A DNA stretch of 64,000 nucleotides from Sphingobacterium sp. JB170. Its GTDB lineage: Bacteria > Bacteroidota > Bacteroidia > Sphingobacteriales > Sphingobacteriaceae. The notes below the pieces were generated by a model. The model was given only the letters and a program-made list of their open reading frames with translations, ran no database searches and was not told where the DNA came from. Positions 18,802-29,792 of the stretch are shown piece after piece; positions within the stretch are counted from its first letter, which is position 1; each line of letters begins with the position of its first letter. The DNA lies in contig NZ_FUKU01000013.1 in assembly GCF_900163865.1 (NCBI RefSeq), positions 186,001-250,000 of the forward strand, written 5' to 3'. The position numbers and the translations under genes were made by a program.

Positions 18802-20013
18802 ATGGAAATAATCGAAAAAGCATTTGAACAAGGAAACGGAGTATTACGCCTAGCGCCAAACTGGGTACCTCGATCTTTCTGTGTACCAGGGAGAAGGATA
18901 AAACTTCATCCCGATGATTATTATGTGCTCGGTGGCGAGCGTGGTGGTATCGATGAACGTTGGTTCTCTTCCACAACGCCCGCAAAAAATGGCCCGCTGA
19001 CGGGTGAATTTGAGGGCCTCAGCTTCGTTGTATATGAAAATGAAGGTAAAACAGAGCAGGTACTACTATCCGACTGCGTAAACCACCTCCAAGGAAAGCT
19101 TATCGGCGACCGCTTGTGGGATCAATACCAATCCTGGCCGATGTATTCCAAGTTCTTTGACAACATGGGTCCGCTCCCCCACCATATACATCACAACGAC
19201 GAGAAAGCCGCCGATATTGGGCAGGACGGGAAGCCCGAAGCTTACTACTTCCCGCCGCAGCTAAATAATCACGGAGGAGATTTCCCTTATACATTCATCG
19301 GTATCGCTCCGGGTACACCCAAAGCGCAGATCAAAGAATGTCTTGAGAACTTTTCCAAAGGAGACAACAAGATTACCAATTACTCCCAAGCATACCGACT
19401 TGAGCCTGGAACAGGCTGGGACGTTCCTCCAGGACTGCTGCACGCGCCAGGGAGTCTATGTACCTACGAGCCGCAGAAAGCTTCCGATGTATTTGCTATG
19501 TATCAGTCCCTTGTAAACGAAGCCATCATTCCTGAAGAGCTGTTATGGAAAGGTCTTCCCGAAGAGAAAAAAGGCGACTACGACGCGCTGATGGACATTA
19601 TCGACTGGGACCTTAACGTGGACCCTGATATGATGAAAAACAGGTTTATGGCACCTCTACCCGTAGAGGACCAAACGAAGATGGAAGCTGCGGGATATTC
19701 CGAGAAATGGATCGTTTACAAATCAACCGCGTTCAGCGCGAAAGAGCTTACCGTATTTCCTGGGCAGACAGTGACCATCACCGATGCTGCTGCATACGGG
19801 TTAATCATGATGCAAGGACACGGAAAGTTGAACGACTGGACAATTGAAACACCAGCGCTCATCCGCTATGGACAACTGACAAGCGATGAGTTTTTTGTAT
19901 CTGAAGTGGCTGCAAAACGTGGCGTCACGATACACAATCATTCCCAAACCGATCCAATCGTTATGTTGAAACACTTCGGCCCTGAAAACCCTGATTTAAC
20001 AATAGAAGGATAA
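18802..20013 (+). CDS. Cupin / class I mannose-6-phosphate-isomerase-like protein
   Basis: The protein has 403 residues and no signal peptide. A possible metal site resembles that of type I phosphomannose isomerases: PHHIHHND (His-x-His type) near residue 127, a downstream Glu in [10 protein letters not shown], and a second set in [15 protein letters not shown] near residue 213. The C-terminal part ([24 protein letters not shown]) is a second beta-barrel. It may be a sugar isomerase acting with the TIM-barrel and Gfo/Idh/MocA neighbours in this operon. The substrate is unknown and a non-catalytic cupin cannot be excluded. It sits 12 bases after the DUF4432 gene and 26 before the next. Confidence 0.65.
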   Translation: MEIIEKAFEQGNGVLRLAPNWVPRSFCVPGRRIKLHPDDYYVLGGERGGIDERWFSSTTPAKNGPLTGEFEGLSFVVYENEGKTEQVLLSDCVNHLQGKLIGDRLWDQYQSWPMYSKFFDNMGPLPHHIHHNDEKAADIGQDGKPEAYYFPPQLNNHGGDFPYTFIGIAPGTPKAQIKECLENFSKGDNKITNYSQAYRLEPGTGWDVPPGLLHAPGSLCTYEPQKASDVFAMYQSLVNEAIIPEELLWKGLPEEKKGDYDALMDIIDWDLNVDPDMMKNRFMAPLPVEDQTKMEAAGYSEKWIVYKSTAFSAKELTVFPGQTVTITDAAAYGLIMMQGHGKLNDWTIETPALIRYGQLTSDEFFVSEVAAKRGVTIHNHSQTDPIVMLKHFGPENPDLTIEG

Positions 20014-20039
20014 TTTTTTTACCCATAAAACGTTTTGTT

Positions 20040-21077
<1,038 letters not shown>

Positions 21078-21097
21078 CAACAAAAAGCATTATTATT

Positions 21098-22255
21098 ATG
21101 AGTAAGAAAGAAATAAGAATTGGTTTAATTGGATGTGGATTTATGGGAAGAACACACTCCAATGGATATAAACGAATAAGTAACTTTTTCCCTGACCTAG
21201 CCTACACGCCTGTTCTAAAGGCTGTCTGCTCGCGCAGTGAAGATAAAGTAAAAGCCTTCGCAGAGCAGTGGGGATACGAATCCTACGAGACGGACTGGAA
21301 AGCACTCATCGCGCGCGATGATATCGATGCAGTAGACATCTGTACGCCCAACAATATGCATAGCGAGATTGCTATCGCTGTGGCAGAAGCGGGAAAGATG
21401 GTCCTCTGCGAGAAGCCTCTATCTCGAAACCTCGCCGAAGGAGAAAAGATGGTCCAAGCGGTCGAAAGCAAAAACGTCAAAAACACCATTTGGTACAACT
21501 ACCGGAGGCTACCGGCGGTGACCCTCGCCAAGCAGATCGTCGAGAGCGGCAAACTGGGTAAAATATTTCATTACCGCACCAACTTTCTGCAAGACTGGAC
21601 AATAAACGAAGATCTACCCCAAGGTGGAAGGGCGTTCTGGCGGATGGATGCGGAGGCTGCCGGCTCGGGAGTAACGGGCGATTTATTAGCGCACTGTATT
21701 GATCTTGCTATGTGGCTCAACGGCGGCATAAAGGACGTCTCGGCGGTAACGGAAATTTTCGTTAAGCAGCGCAAGCACGAGGATACAGGCAAGATCGAAG
21801 ACGTGAAAATTGACGACGCCTCGATCTTCCACTGCCACTTTGAAAATGGCTCACTAGGCCTATTCGAATCCACCCGCTATGCCCGCGGACATAAAGCAAT
21901 GTTCACCTTTGAAATCAACGGCGAGAAAGGATCCGTAAAATGGGATCTCCACGATCTCAATCGGCTCGAATATTTCAATAATGCGGATGAATCGATTCTT
22001 AAAGGATGGCGCTCGATACACGTAACGGACGGCGATCAGCCATACATGGACAAATGGTGGGTACCCGGCCTTTCGGTTGGCTATGAGCACTCCTTTGTGC
22101 ACCAAGTGGCCGACTTTCTAGCATCTCTAGAATCCGGAGAGCCGTGTCATCCGACGTTTCGCGATGCCCTAGAGACACAAAAGGTATGCGAAGCGGTCAT
22201 CAATTCGGCAAACAACAAGCGCTGGGAAGATACTCGCGTTGACTGGAAAGACTAA
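21098..22255 (+). CDS. Gfo/Idh/MocA-family oxidoreductase
   Basis: The protein has 385 residues. It has an N-terminal Rossmann fold ([19 protein letters not shown]), the dinucleotide-domain motif [14 protein letters not shown] and the catalytic-lysine motif CEKPLSRNL near residue 107. The C-terminal alpha/beta domain has the [10 protein letters not shown] helix near residue 198. The family uses NAD(P) to oxidise or reduce cyclic sugars or inositols, often giving or using 3-keto sugars. With the following DUF1080 lipoprotein it suggests a 3-keto-glycoside route. No signal peptide, so cytoplasmic. Encoded 20 bases after the TIM-barrel isomerase. Confidence 0.9.
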   Translation: MSKKEIRIGLIGCGFMGRTHSNGYKRISNFFPDLAYTPVLKAVCSRSEDKVKAFAEQWGYESYETDWKALIARDDIDAVDICTPNNMHSEIAIAVAEAGKMVLCEKPLSRNLAEGEKMVQAVESKNVKNTIWYNYRRLPAVTLAKQIVESGKLGKIFHYRTNFLQDWTINEDLPQGGRAFWRMDAEAAGSGVTGDLLAHCIDLAMWLNGGIKDVSAVTEIFVKQRKHEDTGKIEDVKIDDASIFHCHFENGSLGLFESTRYARGHKAMFTFEINGEKGSVKWDLHDLNRLEYFNNADESILKGWRSIHVTDGDQPYMDKWWVPGLSVGYEHSFVHQVADFLASLESGEPCHPTFRDALETQKVCEAVINSANNKRWEDTRVDWKD

Positions 22256-22276
22256 ATAATAAACACCCACAAAAAA

Positions 22277-23080
22277 ATGAAAAATAGATTAAAAAACAGC
22301 TGCCTCTGCCTCGGCCTATCTGCACTACTTGTAGCATGTGGCGGAAGCAGCGCTAACCAAGAGGCGACAGACACTGACAGCATAACGACAGCTTCCACCA
22401 CCGAACAGGACGGCTTCGTCGATATGTTTGCCGCAGGTAGCCTACAAGGTTGGGAAGGAGACACCACCTACTGGCATATGAATGGTGAGATTCTTACCGG
22501 GGAAATTCGCGCCGACCAAGAGCCCCTGAAAAACAATACATTCCTAATATGGCAGGGCGGCCAGGTAGGCGATTTTGAGCTCAAAGCGCAGTTCAAAATT
22601 TCTGAAAAAGGAAACAGCGGAATTAATTACCGCAGCGACCTTGTCTCCGATGTTCCCAATGCCCTCAAAGGCTACCAGGCCGACATCGACGGACAGCAGC
22701 GCTACACGGGACAAAACTACGAAGAGCGTAAACGTACGACCCTAGCTTACCGCGGGCAGTCTACCGAAATTCTCGATCCAACCGCTGAACACAAAGGTGA
22801 ATCACAAGGTAATGCCTGGACGAACCTAAAAGTTGTGGATTCCGTAGCGACTCAGGAACAGATGCTCACATTCCTTAAACCAAACGACTGGAACGAGATC
22901 GAAATTCGCGCTCACGGCAACAAACTCACTCATCTGCTCAACGGCCAAGTAATTGCCGAAGTAACTGACAACGACACCCAGAATCGTAAAGACAAAGGGC
23001 TAATCGGTGTTCAGGTACATGTAGGCCCACCGATGAAGATCGAGTACAAAGACATGAAAATAAAAGTAATTGAACCGTAA
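22277..23080 (+). CDS. DUF1080 (3-keto-disaccharide hydrolase-like) lipoprotein
   Basis: The protein has 267 residues with lipoprotein signal ALLVACGG. A single DUF1080 beta-sandwich follows: DMFAAGSLQGWEGD, WHMNGEILTGE, KAQFKISEKGNSGINYRSDL, NDWNEIEIRAHGNKLTHLLNGQ and DKGLIGVQVHVGPPMKIEYKDM. Members of this family cleave 3-keto-glycosides in Bacteroidota or bind glycans. It is likely periplasmic and works with the haem-c dehydrogenase and the Gfo/Idh/MocA enzyme. It is the last gene before the ebo cluster, 29 bases upstream of eboA, without a visible terminator between them. Confidence 0.88.
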   Translation: MKNRLKNSCLCLGLSALLVACGGSSANQEATDTDSITTASTTEQDGFVDMFAAGSLQGWEGDTTYWHMNGEILTGEIRADQEPLKNNTFLIWQGGQVGDFELKAQFKISEKGNSGINYRSDLVSDVPNALKGYQADIDGQQRYTGQNYEERKRTTLAYRGQSTEILDPTAEHKGESQGNAWTNLKVVDSVATQEQMLTFLKPNDWNEIEIRAHGNKLTHLLNGQVIAEVTDNDTQNRKDKGLIGVQVHVGPPMKIEYKDMKIKVIEP

Positions 23081-23109
23081 AACAGTTGTAGGATTTAAGA
23101 ATAACAAGA

Positions 23110-23937
23110 ATGGAATGGAAAGTGCAACTACGGGATGCCCTGTTATCACGGGTCAGTTCCGAGGAGAGCAGCTATTTACAAGACGCTGAAGAACTGATTT
23201 TATCCGATTACAAAACATATTTCAACAAAGTTTACTTGCCGCTTTCGCGCCAGCTATCGCCGCAGACAAAAGAACTTGTAGTAAGCATAGTAACCTCGGA
23301 AGACAGTCCACTGATCATTCATCAGTGGACCCTTCTTAGACTCGCGCGTGTCTGGATGCTCAGCCTAATAGACGATCAAAAGGTGCCCTACAAAGCGTTC
23401 ATCGAAAAGCTTTTCGACTATGCCGACATGCAGGAGCTCACCGCACTCTACTCGGCGTTGAACATCTATAAATACTCCCAAGAATGGGTAGAACGCTGTC
23501 AGATAGGCATCCGTAGCAATATCGGCCCTGTTCAACAGGCCATCATCGAGCAAAACAAGTATCCTGCCCAGCATCTTAACCAAGACGCCTGGAACCAGCT
23601 GGTGCTAAAAGCATTTTTTACCGAAAAAGATATTCCTTATATTTATGGTCTACTGGGCCGGGCAAACGATCAGTTGCAAGCCTCGATTGTGGACTACATC
23701 TATGAAAGAGACTCCGCGCAGCGCGAGATACATCCTCTTTTGTGGCTATTAGTCAGGGACAGTCTACCCCCACGGGCAGTAGAAATATTAATGCAACGGC
23801 TTGACTCGCCCCAGAGTGCTAGGGAACGCTACATCACAGAGCAGGTTTCCCTACACTACGCTTCGGCACCCACGGGTTCTGCGCAGCAGGCGAGAAAAAG
23901 TAGTGAAGCGCTATTAGAGAACTATTTAACACTTTAA
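23110..23937 (+). CDS. eboA: EboA-domain protein
   Basis: The 275-residue helical protein is recognised as EboA by its position as first gene of a complete eboA-F order and by its sequence style (LPLSRQLSPQTKELVVSIV, AYDADMQELTALYSAL-like helices, ALLENYLTL at the end). It has no signal peptide and no catalytic motif I can name. In other bacteria the ebo genes serve the synthesis or export of small prenylated or aromatic metabolites, for example moving scytonemin precursors to the periplasm in cyanobacteria. The role of EboA itself is unknown. Only three bases separate its stop from the eboB ATG. Confidence 0.85.
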   Translation: MEWKVQLRDALLSRVSSEESSYLQDAEELILSDYKTYFNKVYLPLSRQLSPQTKELVVSIVTSEDSPLIIHQWTLLRLARVWMLSLIDDQKVPYKAFIEKLFDYADMQELTALYSALNIYKYSQEWVERCQIGIRSNIGPVQQAIIEQNKYPAQHLNQDAWNQLVLKAFFTEKDIPYIYGLLGRANDQLQASIVDYIYERDSAQREIHPLLWLLVRDSLPPRAVEILMQRLDSPQSARERYITEQVSLHYASAPTGSAQQARKSSEALLENYLTL

Positions 23938-23940
23938 GGA

Positions 23941-24921
23941 ATGTGTACAGATTTAAACAGAGATCCAGCAGCCATGGGAAAACCCATGCCGCTCGATCTT
24001 AATATCATAAAAGACTTGAAGTTCGTCGATCCCCATATTCATATGGTCTCCCGCACGACAGACGACTACCAAGCTCTATTCGATGCCGGCGTACTGCTGG
24101 TCATTGAGCCCGCTTTCTGGGTAGGACAGCCTCGAACAGGTATCGACTCATTTAAAGATTATTACAATAGCCTTATCGGCTGGGAGCGCTTTCGCGCCTC
24201 GCAGTTTGGTATACGCCACTTTTGCACAATCGGCCTTAACTCCCGTGAGGCCAACAACGAGCCCCTAGCCGAGCAGGTGATGGACATGCTACCGCACTTC
24301 ATTCACAAAGAAGGTGTACTGGGGATCGGTGAGATCGGTTTTGACGACCAAACGGCCGCCGAAGAGAAATATTACCGCGCGCAGCTCGAGCTGGCAAAAC
24401 AGGCGGGCATCCCCGTACAGGTACATACACCGCATCGTGATAAAACCAAAGGAACCGTGCGCAGTATGGATATTGCCATCGAGCATGGTTTAGACCCTGC
24501 TTCGGTAATCATCGACCACAATTCTGAGGAAACCGTGGAGCAAGTGCTCGATCGCGGCTTTTATGCGGCATTCACCATATACCCCTTCACAAAGATGGGC
24601 AACGAGCGCATGGTCGAGATCGTCAAACGCTACGGTCCCGAGCGCATCTTAGTAAACTCTGCGGCAGACTGGGGAATAAGTGACCCGCTGGCTGTACCCA
24701 AAACTGCAGCGCTGATGCTGCAAAGTGGCATCGCACAGGCCGACGTAGAGAAGGTAACATACCACAACGCGCTAAAGGCATTCCGCCTGCATGAGCACCT
24801 TGATCTCTCCAAGCTCGAGGAGACTTTCTTTGCCGACCCAAGTGAAAAATACGAAGGCAATACAATTTTACGAGGCGGACAACAGCCACGGATTAATAAA
24901 GATTCTATTATTATATCCTAA
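23941..24921 (+). CDS. eboB: EboB, TatD-like metal-dependent hydrolase
   Basis: This 326-residue amidohydrolase-fold protein has the metal site spread in the TatD manner: FVDPHIHMVS (HxH), GIGEIGFDDQT (Glu), VQVHTPHRD (His), VIIDHNSEE (His) and a final Asp in NSAADWGISD. It is cytoplasmic. The gene lies between eboA and the UbiA-like eboC, as in ebo clusters elsewhere. The natural substrate is unknown. The start at 23941 is preceded immediately by the eboA stop, suggesting translational coupling. Confidence 0.88.
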   Translation: MCTDLNRDPAAMGKPMPLDLNIIKDLKFVDPHIHMVSRTTDDYQALFDAGVLLVIEPAFWVGQPRTGIDSFKDYYNSLIGWERFRASQFGIRHFCTIGLNSREANNEPLAEQVMDMLPHFIHKEGVLGIGEIGFDDQTAAEEKYYRAQLELAKQAGIPVQVHTPHRDKTKGTVRSMDIAIEHGLDPASVIIDHNSEETVEQVLDRGFYAAFTIYPFTKMGNERMVEIVKRYGPERILVNSAADWGISDPLAVPKTAALMLQSGIAQADVEKVTYHNALKAFRLHEHLDLSKLEETFFADPSEKYEGNTILRGGQQPRINKDSIIIS

Positions 24922-24933
24922 CCGCGCGTCTTG

Positions 24934-25806
24934 ATGTTGAAACCCTGGATCCAACTTATCCGGCCGTCCAACGTGCTCACGGCAATATCCGATGTGCTCG
25001 CTGGAGTCGCCCTTGCTTGTCTTTTTCTTGAGGGCGCGCTGCCCGGACCGAGCACACTGCTGCTCATCATCCTGTCAAGCATGCTACTTTATACTGGAGG
25101 TATCGTGCTGAACGATGTGTTCGACGCCAAACTTGACGCAGAGGAGCGCCCCGAGCGGCCTATCCCCTCAGGGCAGGTGAAACGCGCTGGGGCAGCTTGG
25201 CTGGTTGGCATCGCTTTCCTACTAGGTTGCGCACTAGCTCTAGTAGTGAACATCAGTGCCTTTACCCTTTCCCTGGCAATCGTCCTGATGTGCGTGTTAT
25301 ATAACGGCATCGCCAAGCACCACTTTCTCGCCGGCCCCATCGCTATGGGAGCATGCCGCGGGTTAAATCTGCTGCTGGGCCTGGCTGTGATACCCGCTGC
25401 CCTAGAGCACTGGTACATCGCGATAATACCCATTATCTATATCGCCGCAGTGACAAATATCAGCCGCGGAGAGGTATATGGAAACAACCGAACAGCGATG
25501 CTCGTATCGGCTACTCTTTACGCGGTTGTGCTATGTACCCTGGTATATTTCACCTTTATTTCTAAGCATTTCCTAGCCCTAGCGTTCATCTTTCTTTTTA
25601 CCGTGATGATTTTTCGTCCGCTGCTCAAAGCGCTCCGATCCCTCGAGCCGCTGGACGTACGCGCAGCCGTAAAATCAGGTGTATTAGCGCTCATATTGAT
25701 GAATGCCAGCTGGATTGCACTTTCGGGCTTCTGGCTGCTTGCCCTAATCGTTTGCGCCATATTACCGATTTCTATTTATTTAGCTAAAAAATTCGCCGTA
25801 ACCTAA
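24934..25806 (+). CDS. eboC: EboC, UbiA-like prenyltransferase
   Basis: I take the ATG at 24934; a TTG three bases earlier is possible. The 290-residue integral membrane protein has about eight to nine hydrophobic segments. The first Asp-rich motif of UbiA prenyltransferases is present (NDVFDAKLDAEERPERPIPSG, near residue 61). The region where the second Asp-rich motif would be reads TNISRGEVYGNN, with no clear DxxxD, which may be a trait of the EboC group or may alter activity. Expected role: attach a prenyl chain to an aromatic or sugar-like acceptor at the membrane. Confidence 0.88.
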   Translation: MLKPWIQLIRPSNVLTAISDVLAGVALACLFLEGALPGPSTLLLIILSSMLLYTGGIVLNDVFDAKLDAEERPERPIPSGQVKRAGAAWLVGIAFLLGCALALVVNISAFTLSLAIVLMCVLYNGIAKHHFLAGPIAMGACRGLNLLLGLAVIPAALEHWYIAIIPIIYIAAVTNISRGEVYGNNRTAMLVSATLYAVVLCTLVYFTFISKHFLALAFIFLFTVMIFRPLLKALRSLEPLDVRAAVKSGVLALILMNASWIALSGFWLLALIVCAILPISIYLAKKFAVT

Positions 25807-25817
25807 ACCCTTAAACG

Positions 25818-26999
25818 ATGGAGCGTACATTAGAACAAAACTTCCGTATTGACTATCAATACAATATATACTTCACCGACGGACTATTCACTTTAGGAAA
25901 CGATACCTTTCGAGAATTCTTATCCGCGCACAGCACCCCCATGTTCAAGCAAAAGATACTTTTTGTACTTGACGATGGGATGCTGAACAAACACCCCAAG
26001 CTGTTTGATCAGATACGTAACTACTTCAAAGATATTGAAAATGTCACGCTGACCAGTGAGCCGCTTGTGTTACCGGGCGGGGAACGCTGTAAGAATGATC
26101 CTAAAAGCCTCGAGCAGATCATTGGCGCCGTCGATCAATATGGTGTCGATCGCCACTCCTATATCGTTGCAATAGGCGGAGGAGCACTGCTGGACCTAAC
26201 GGGGTTCGCTGCGGCGGTTGCCCACCGTGGGATAAAACACATCCGCATTCCTACAACCGTACTCTCGCAGAACGACTCCGGAGTAGGCGTAAAAAACGGG
26301 GTAAACTACACCGGAAAAAAGAATTTCCTAGGCACCTTCGCCCCGCCAGTAGCCGTGTTCAACGACGCTGCATTCCTGCAGACGCTCGACGATCGTTCAT
26401 GGCTCGCCGGGATTTCCGAGGCCGTGAAAGTGGCCTTAATAAAAGATCTCCCATTTTTTCATTGGATACAAGCGCATGCGGAAGACCTACGGACGAAGTC
26501 CTCGCAAAAAATGGGGGAGCTGATATACCGCTGCGCAGAGCTCCATCTCGCACACATCCGTAATGGAGACCCTTTCGAGCTAGGCTCCTCGCGTCCGCTA
26601 GATTTTGGGCACTGGAGCGCCCATAAACTCGAACAGATGACAAACTTTGAGCTTTTGCACGGCGAGGCAGTTTCCATCGGTCTAGCGATCGACGTGCTAT
26701 ACTCGTTGTACATAGGGAACATCGCTGAGCATGAAGCCCGCACGGTTATCGACCTATTCATGCAACTGGGCCTTCCGATATACCACCCGGTGCTCGATAA
26801 CGAAGATACGCGCGACATCTTACTGGCCGGACTACTTGATTTCCAAGAACACCTCGGCGGGAAGTTAACCGTCGTGTTGCTGAGCGCACTGGGAACGGGT
26901 AAAGACTATCACCAGATGGATCACGCCTTAATACGTCAAGCAATCGATTTTTTAAAAACATATTCAAAAAAGGAAGGAGTAAGCCATGCAGCTCGCTAA
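25818..26999 (+). CDS. eboD: EboD, 3-dehydroquinate-synthase-like protein
   Basis: The 393-residue enzyme shows the sugar-phosphate-cyclase fold: an NAD-binding GGGALLDLTGFAAA segment (near residue 118), IPTTVLSQNDSGVGVKNGVN, and metal ligands in GISEAVKVAL (Glu), the following DFGHWSAHKLEQ and LHGEAVSIG (His). Sugar phosphate cyclases turn a sugar phosphate into a carbocycle. In ebo clusters the product is not defined and is not assumed to feed the shikimate pathway. The end overlaps the start of eboE by 14 bases. Confidence 0.9.
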   Translation: MERTLEQNFRIDYQYNIYFTDGLFTLGNDTFREFLSAHSTPMFKQKILFVLDDGMLNKHPKLFDQIRNYFKDIENVTLTSEPLVLPGGERCKNDPKSLEQIIGAVDQYGVDRHSYIVAIGGGALLDLTGFAAAVAHRGIKHIRIPTTVLSQNDSGVGVKNGVNYTGKKNFLGTFAPPVAVFNDAAFLQTLDDRSWLAGISEAVKVALIKDLPFFHWIQAHAEDLRTKSSQKMGELIYRCAELHLAHIRNGDPFELGSSRPLDFGHWSAHKLEQMTNFELLHGEAVSIGLAIDVLYSLYIGNIAEHEARTVIDLFMQLGLPIYHPVLDNEDTRDILLAGLLDFQEHLGGKLTVVLLSALGTGKDYHQMDHALIRQAIDFLKTYSKKEGVSHAAR

Positions 27000-28206
27000 T
27001 TCCCATATATCGTACTGCAGCAACATTCATCCCGGAGAAGGGTGGCATGAACACTTCCGTGAACTCAAAACCAACGTCCCGCTTGTCAAAGCGAGCGTCT
27101 CGCCTGTGCAGCCCTTTGGACTCGGCCTGCGGCTGTCCGCAAAAGCAGCCCAGGAACTCTCGCTAGCACCAGCGTTGCAGGAGTTTAAGCAGTGGCTAAC
27201 CGAGAACGATCTATACGTGTTTACCATGAATGGATTTCCCTATGGTGACTTCCATCTCAAACGTGTTAAAGACAAGGTACACGCCCCAGACTGGACTACA
27301 AAAGAACGCCTGCAGTACACCAAGAAGCTCTTTGATATACTCGCACAACTGCTGCCCCAGGGCCAGGAGGGTGGCGTATCCACCTCACCACTTTCCTACC
27401 GCTTTTGGGACAACCAAGCGGGTGAGCAATACCTCGAAAAAAGAACCCAATGTACCGAGCACATCTTACAGATTGCCGACCATCTGTATCAAAAACAACG
27501 GGACGACTCGGTATATATGCATCTGGACATCGAGCCAGAGCCAGATGGAATGATTGAAGATTCCGCTGAATTTATCAGCTGGTACCGCGATGAACTGCTA
27601 CCATTAGGTTTGCGCTACTTCCAGGAGCGCTACGCCATGACCACCACGCAGATTACCGAGCTCATCCAGCGGCATATATGCATATGCTACGACATCTGTC
27701 ACTTCGCCCTGGAATACGAAGATCACGCTCTTTGCATGGACCAGCTTGCATCCGCAGGCATCAAAATCGGTAAATTTCAGGTCAGCTCCGCGCTTAAAGT
27801 CCGACTAGCAAGCGACCCGCAACTGCGCAAAGAACAAAAGGATAAATTGCACGAGTTTGATGAACCCATCTACCTGCACCAGGTAATTGCTAAAGATGCC
27901 ACAGGCACCCTAGTAAAATATAGAGATCTTCCCGAAGCGCTAGCCGATAATGACTCGGAATCACACCAAGAGTGGCGTAGCCACTTTCATGTGCCCATCT
28001 TTCTAGAAAGCTACGGCGCACTTAGCTCCACCCAAGAGGACATCATCGAAGTGATGAAGCTAGACCAGCAGCGCTCTCGAACAAAACATTTCGAGGTAGA
28101 AACCTATACCTGGGGCGTACTACCCCAAAGCCTTCAAATCCCGATTCATGAGTCCATCGCAAGGGAGCTCAACTGGCTAGTGGGCATCTTAAATTCCAAA
28201 GTATGA
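26986..28206 (+). CDS. eboE: EboE, metabolite-traffic TIM-barrel protein
   Basis: The 406-residue protein is a xylose-isomerase-like TIM barrel. It opens with SHISYCSNIHPGEGWHEHF, a start characteristic of EboE. Further markers are MNGFPYGDFH, YMHLDIEPEPDGMI (a metal-binding-type Glu cluster near residue 184), CYDICHFALEYED and KIGKFQVSSAL. It is cytoplasmic. The gene overlaps eboD by 14 bases and eboF by four, so the three are almost certainly translated together. The reaction is unknown. Confidence 0.9.
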   Translation: MQLANSHISYCSNIHPGEGWHEHFRELKTNVPLVKASVSPVQPFGLGLRLSAKAAQELSLAPALQEFKQWLTENDLYVFTMNGFPYGDFHLKRVKDKVHAPDWTTKERLQYTKKLFDILAQLLPQGQEGGVSTSPLSYRFWDNQAGEQYLEKRTQCTEHILQIADHLYQKQRDDSVYMHLDIEPEPDGMIEDSAEFISWYRDELLPLGLRYFQERYAMTTTQITELIQRHICICYDICHFALEYEDHALCMDQLASAGIKIGKFQVSSALKVRLASDPQLRKEQKDKLHEFDEPIYLHQVIAKDATGTLVKYRDLPEALADNDSESHQEWRSHFHVPIFLESYGALSSTQEDIIEVMKLDQQRSRTKHFEVETYTWGVLPQSLQIPIHESIARELNWLVGILNSKV

Positions 28207-29585
28207 AAAGAACAGCAGTAATTGACATCGTGGGGCTATCCTCATCAGTCATCGGTACCCACACGCCCAACATACAAAAGTTTATCGATAAGCATAAACT
28301 GTACAAGATAAAGCCCGTACTTCCGGCGCTGACCACAAGCACGCAGACCACCTACCTCACCGGGCTATACCCCAAAGATCATGGTATCGTGGGTAACGGC
28401 TGGTATGATCATGTCGATGCGGAGATAAAATTCTGGAAACAATCTAACAACCTGGTGCAAGGCGAGAGCATCTGGCAAACGGCAAAAAGGATGAACTCCG
28501 ATTTCACCTGCGCGCAGATGTTTTGGTGGTATAATATGTATAATCAAGCCGACTATTCCGCAACACCGCGACCAAATTACCTCGCCGATGGCCGTAAAAT
28601 CCCGGACTGCTATGCTCACCCCGCATCACTGCGCGATGAGCTCACCCAAGCGTTCGGGCCCTTCCCGCTGTTTAATTTCTGGGGACCAACGGCGAACATC
28701 AAATCTTCCAGATGGATTGCCGATGCAGCAATGTTTGTAGAAAAGAAACACCACCCCACGCTGAACCTTATCTACCTACCGCACCTAGACTACTGCCTAC
28801 AAAAGTATGGCCCCAATAGCAAGCACACGCACACTGAGCTTCGGGTGATCGACGATTTGGTAGGTGAGCTCATCAATTTCTTTTCCACAAGGAACGTAGA
28901 GGTCGTACTTCTTTCCGAATACGGAATTGCCCCAGTGAATAAACCCATTCATATCAACAGGATACTACGAAAACAAGGACTCCTAGAGCTACGCATCGAA
29001 AGGGGCAGAGAGCTTCTTGATGCAGCAGCGTGCCAAGCGTTTGCCGTAGCGGATCATCAAATAGCCCATGTGCATGTAAAAGACGAACAGGTAAAATTGC
29101 AAGTTAAGCAGCTCCTAGCTGAAACGCCAGGCATCGCCAAAGTACTCGATAAGGACGAGATGGCGGCCTATCACATCAACCATGAGCGCGCCGGCGACCT
29201 CGTTCTTCTTGCCGAGCGGGAAGCGTGGTTTACCTATTACTTCTGGGAGAACGACGCTGTAGCGCCCGATTACGCGCGCATGGTCGATATCCACAAGAAA
29301 CCTGGGTACGACCCCGTTGAGATGTTCATGAGTTCCAAATCAAGAGCGATGTACAAGCTTTTTCTAAAGAAAATTGGTATCCGTGCAAACCTAGATATTA
29401 CCCCCCTTGATGCACATCTAGTGAAGGGATCTCACGGTATAACCGATGTAGCCCCGGAATATTTTCCCATATTTATTGGCGACATCCAGCAGCAGGACGA
29501 GCTCATCAATCCGATCGACATTAAGCAACTGCTACTCGACAAGATCTTCCTGTCCAGCCAGGCGACCGAACAGGCTCGAGCATGA
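28203..29585 (+). CDS. eboF: EboF, alkaline-phosphatase / nucleotide-pyrophosphatase-superfamily protein
   Basis: This 460-residue protein starts with a metal Asp in VIDIVGLSSS. It has the Thr-nucleophile region PALTTSTQTTYLTGLYPKDHG and the HLDYCLQKYGP metal segment. The site that is usually SDHG reads LSEYGIAPV, so one Asp and one His ligand are replaced. VKGSHGI near the end keeps a His. It has no signal peptide. It ends the ebo cluster and is followed by a terminator-like hairpin. Either the second metal site is altered in EboF proteins as a group or this copy has changed chemistry. Confidence 0.85.
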   Translation: MKRTAVIDIVGLSSSVIGTHTPNIQKFIDKHKLYKIKPVLPALTTSTQTTYLTGLYPKDHGIVGNGWYDHVDAEIKFWKQSNNLVQGESIWQTAKRMNSDFTCAQMFWWYNMYNQADYSATPRPNYLADGRKIPDCYAHPASLRDELTQAFGPFPLFNFWGPTANIKSSRWIADAAMFVEKKHHPTLNLIYLPHLDYCLQKYGPNSKHTHTELRVIDDLVGELINFFSTRNVEVVLLSEYGIAPVNKPIHINRILRKQGLLELRIERGRELLDAAACQAFAVADHQIAHVHVKDEQVKLQVKQLLAETPGIAKVLDKDEMAAYHINHERAGDLVLLAEREAWFTYYFWENDAVAPDYARMVDIHKKPGYDPVEMFMSSKSRAMYKLFLKKIGIRANLDITPLDAHLVKGSHGITDVAPEYFPIFIGDIQQQDELINPIDIKQLLLDKIFLSSQATEQARA

Positions 29586-29589
29586 CCGA

Positions 29590-29650
29590 TGAGCGCTAGC
29601 CGGCTCATTACTCTGTATCAGAAGCTAGCTAGCGCTTATTTAATTCTTTT
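29590..29650 (+). terminator. Probable terminator of the susCD-ebo operon
   Basis: AGCGCTAGC (29592-29600) pairs perfectly with GCTAGCGCT (29628-29636), with two more weak pairs outside. The loop is long (27 bases). A T-rich tract (TATTTAATTCTTTT) follows. It lies just after the eboF stop. Confidence 0.5.
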
Positions 29651-29792
29651 ACCGTTCACGCCCCCTGGTCGCTGCCACAGATTTACCCCTCTTTTTTATC
29701 TTTAAGAAAACATCTTCAAAATTTTAAGCTTTATTAATCAGAAGGGCGCCCGGAAACCGCCCCCTTAAATTCGAGAATACAGAAATCCTTGC

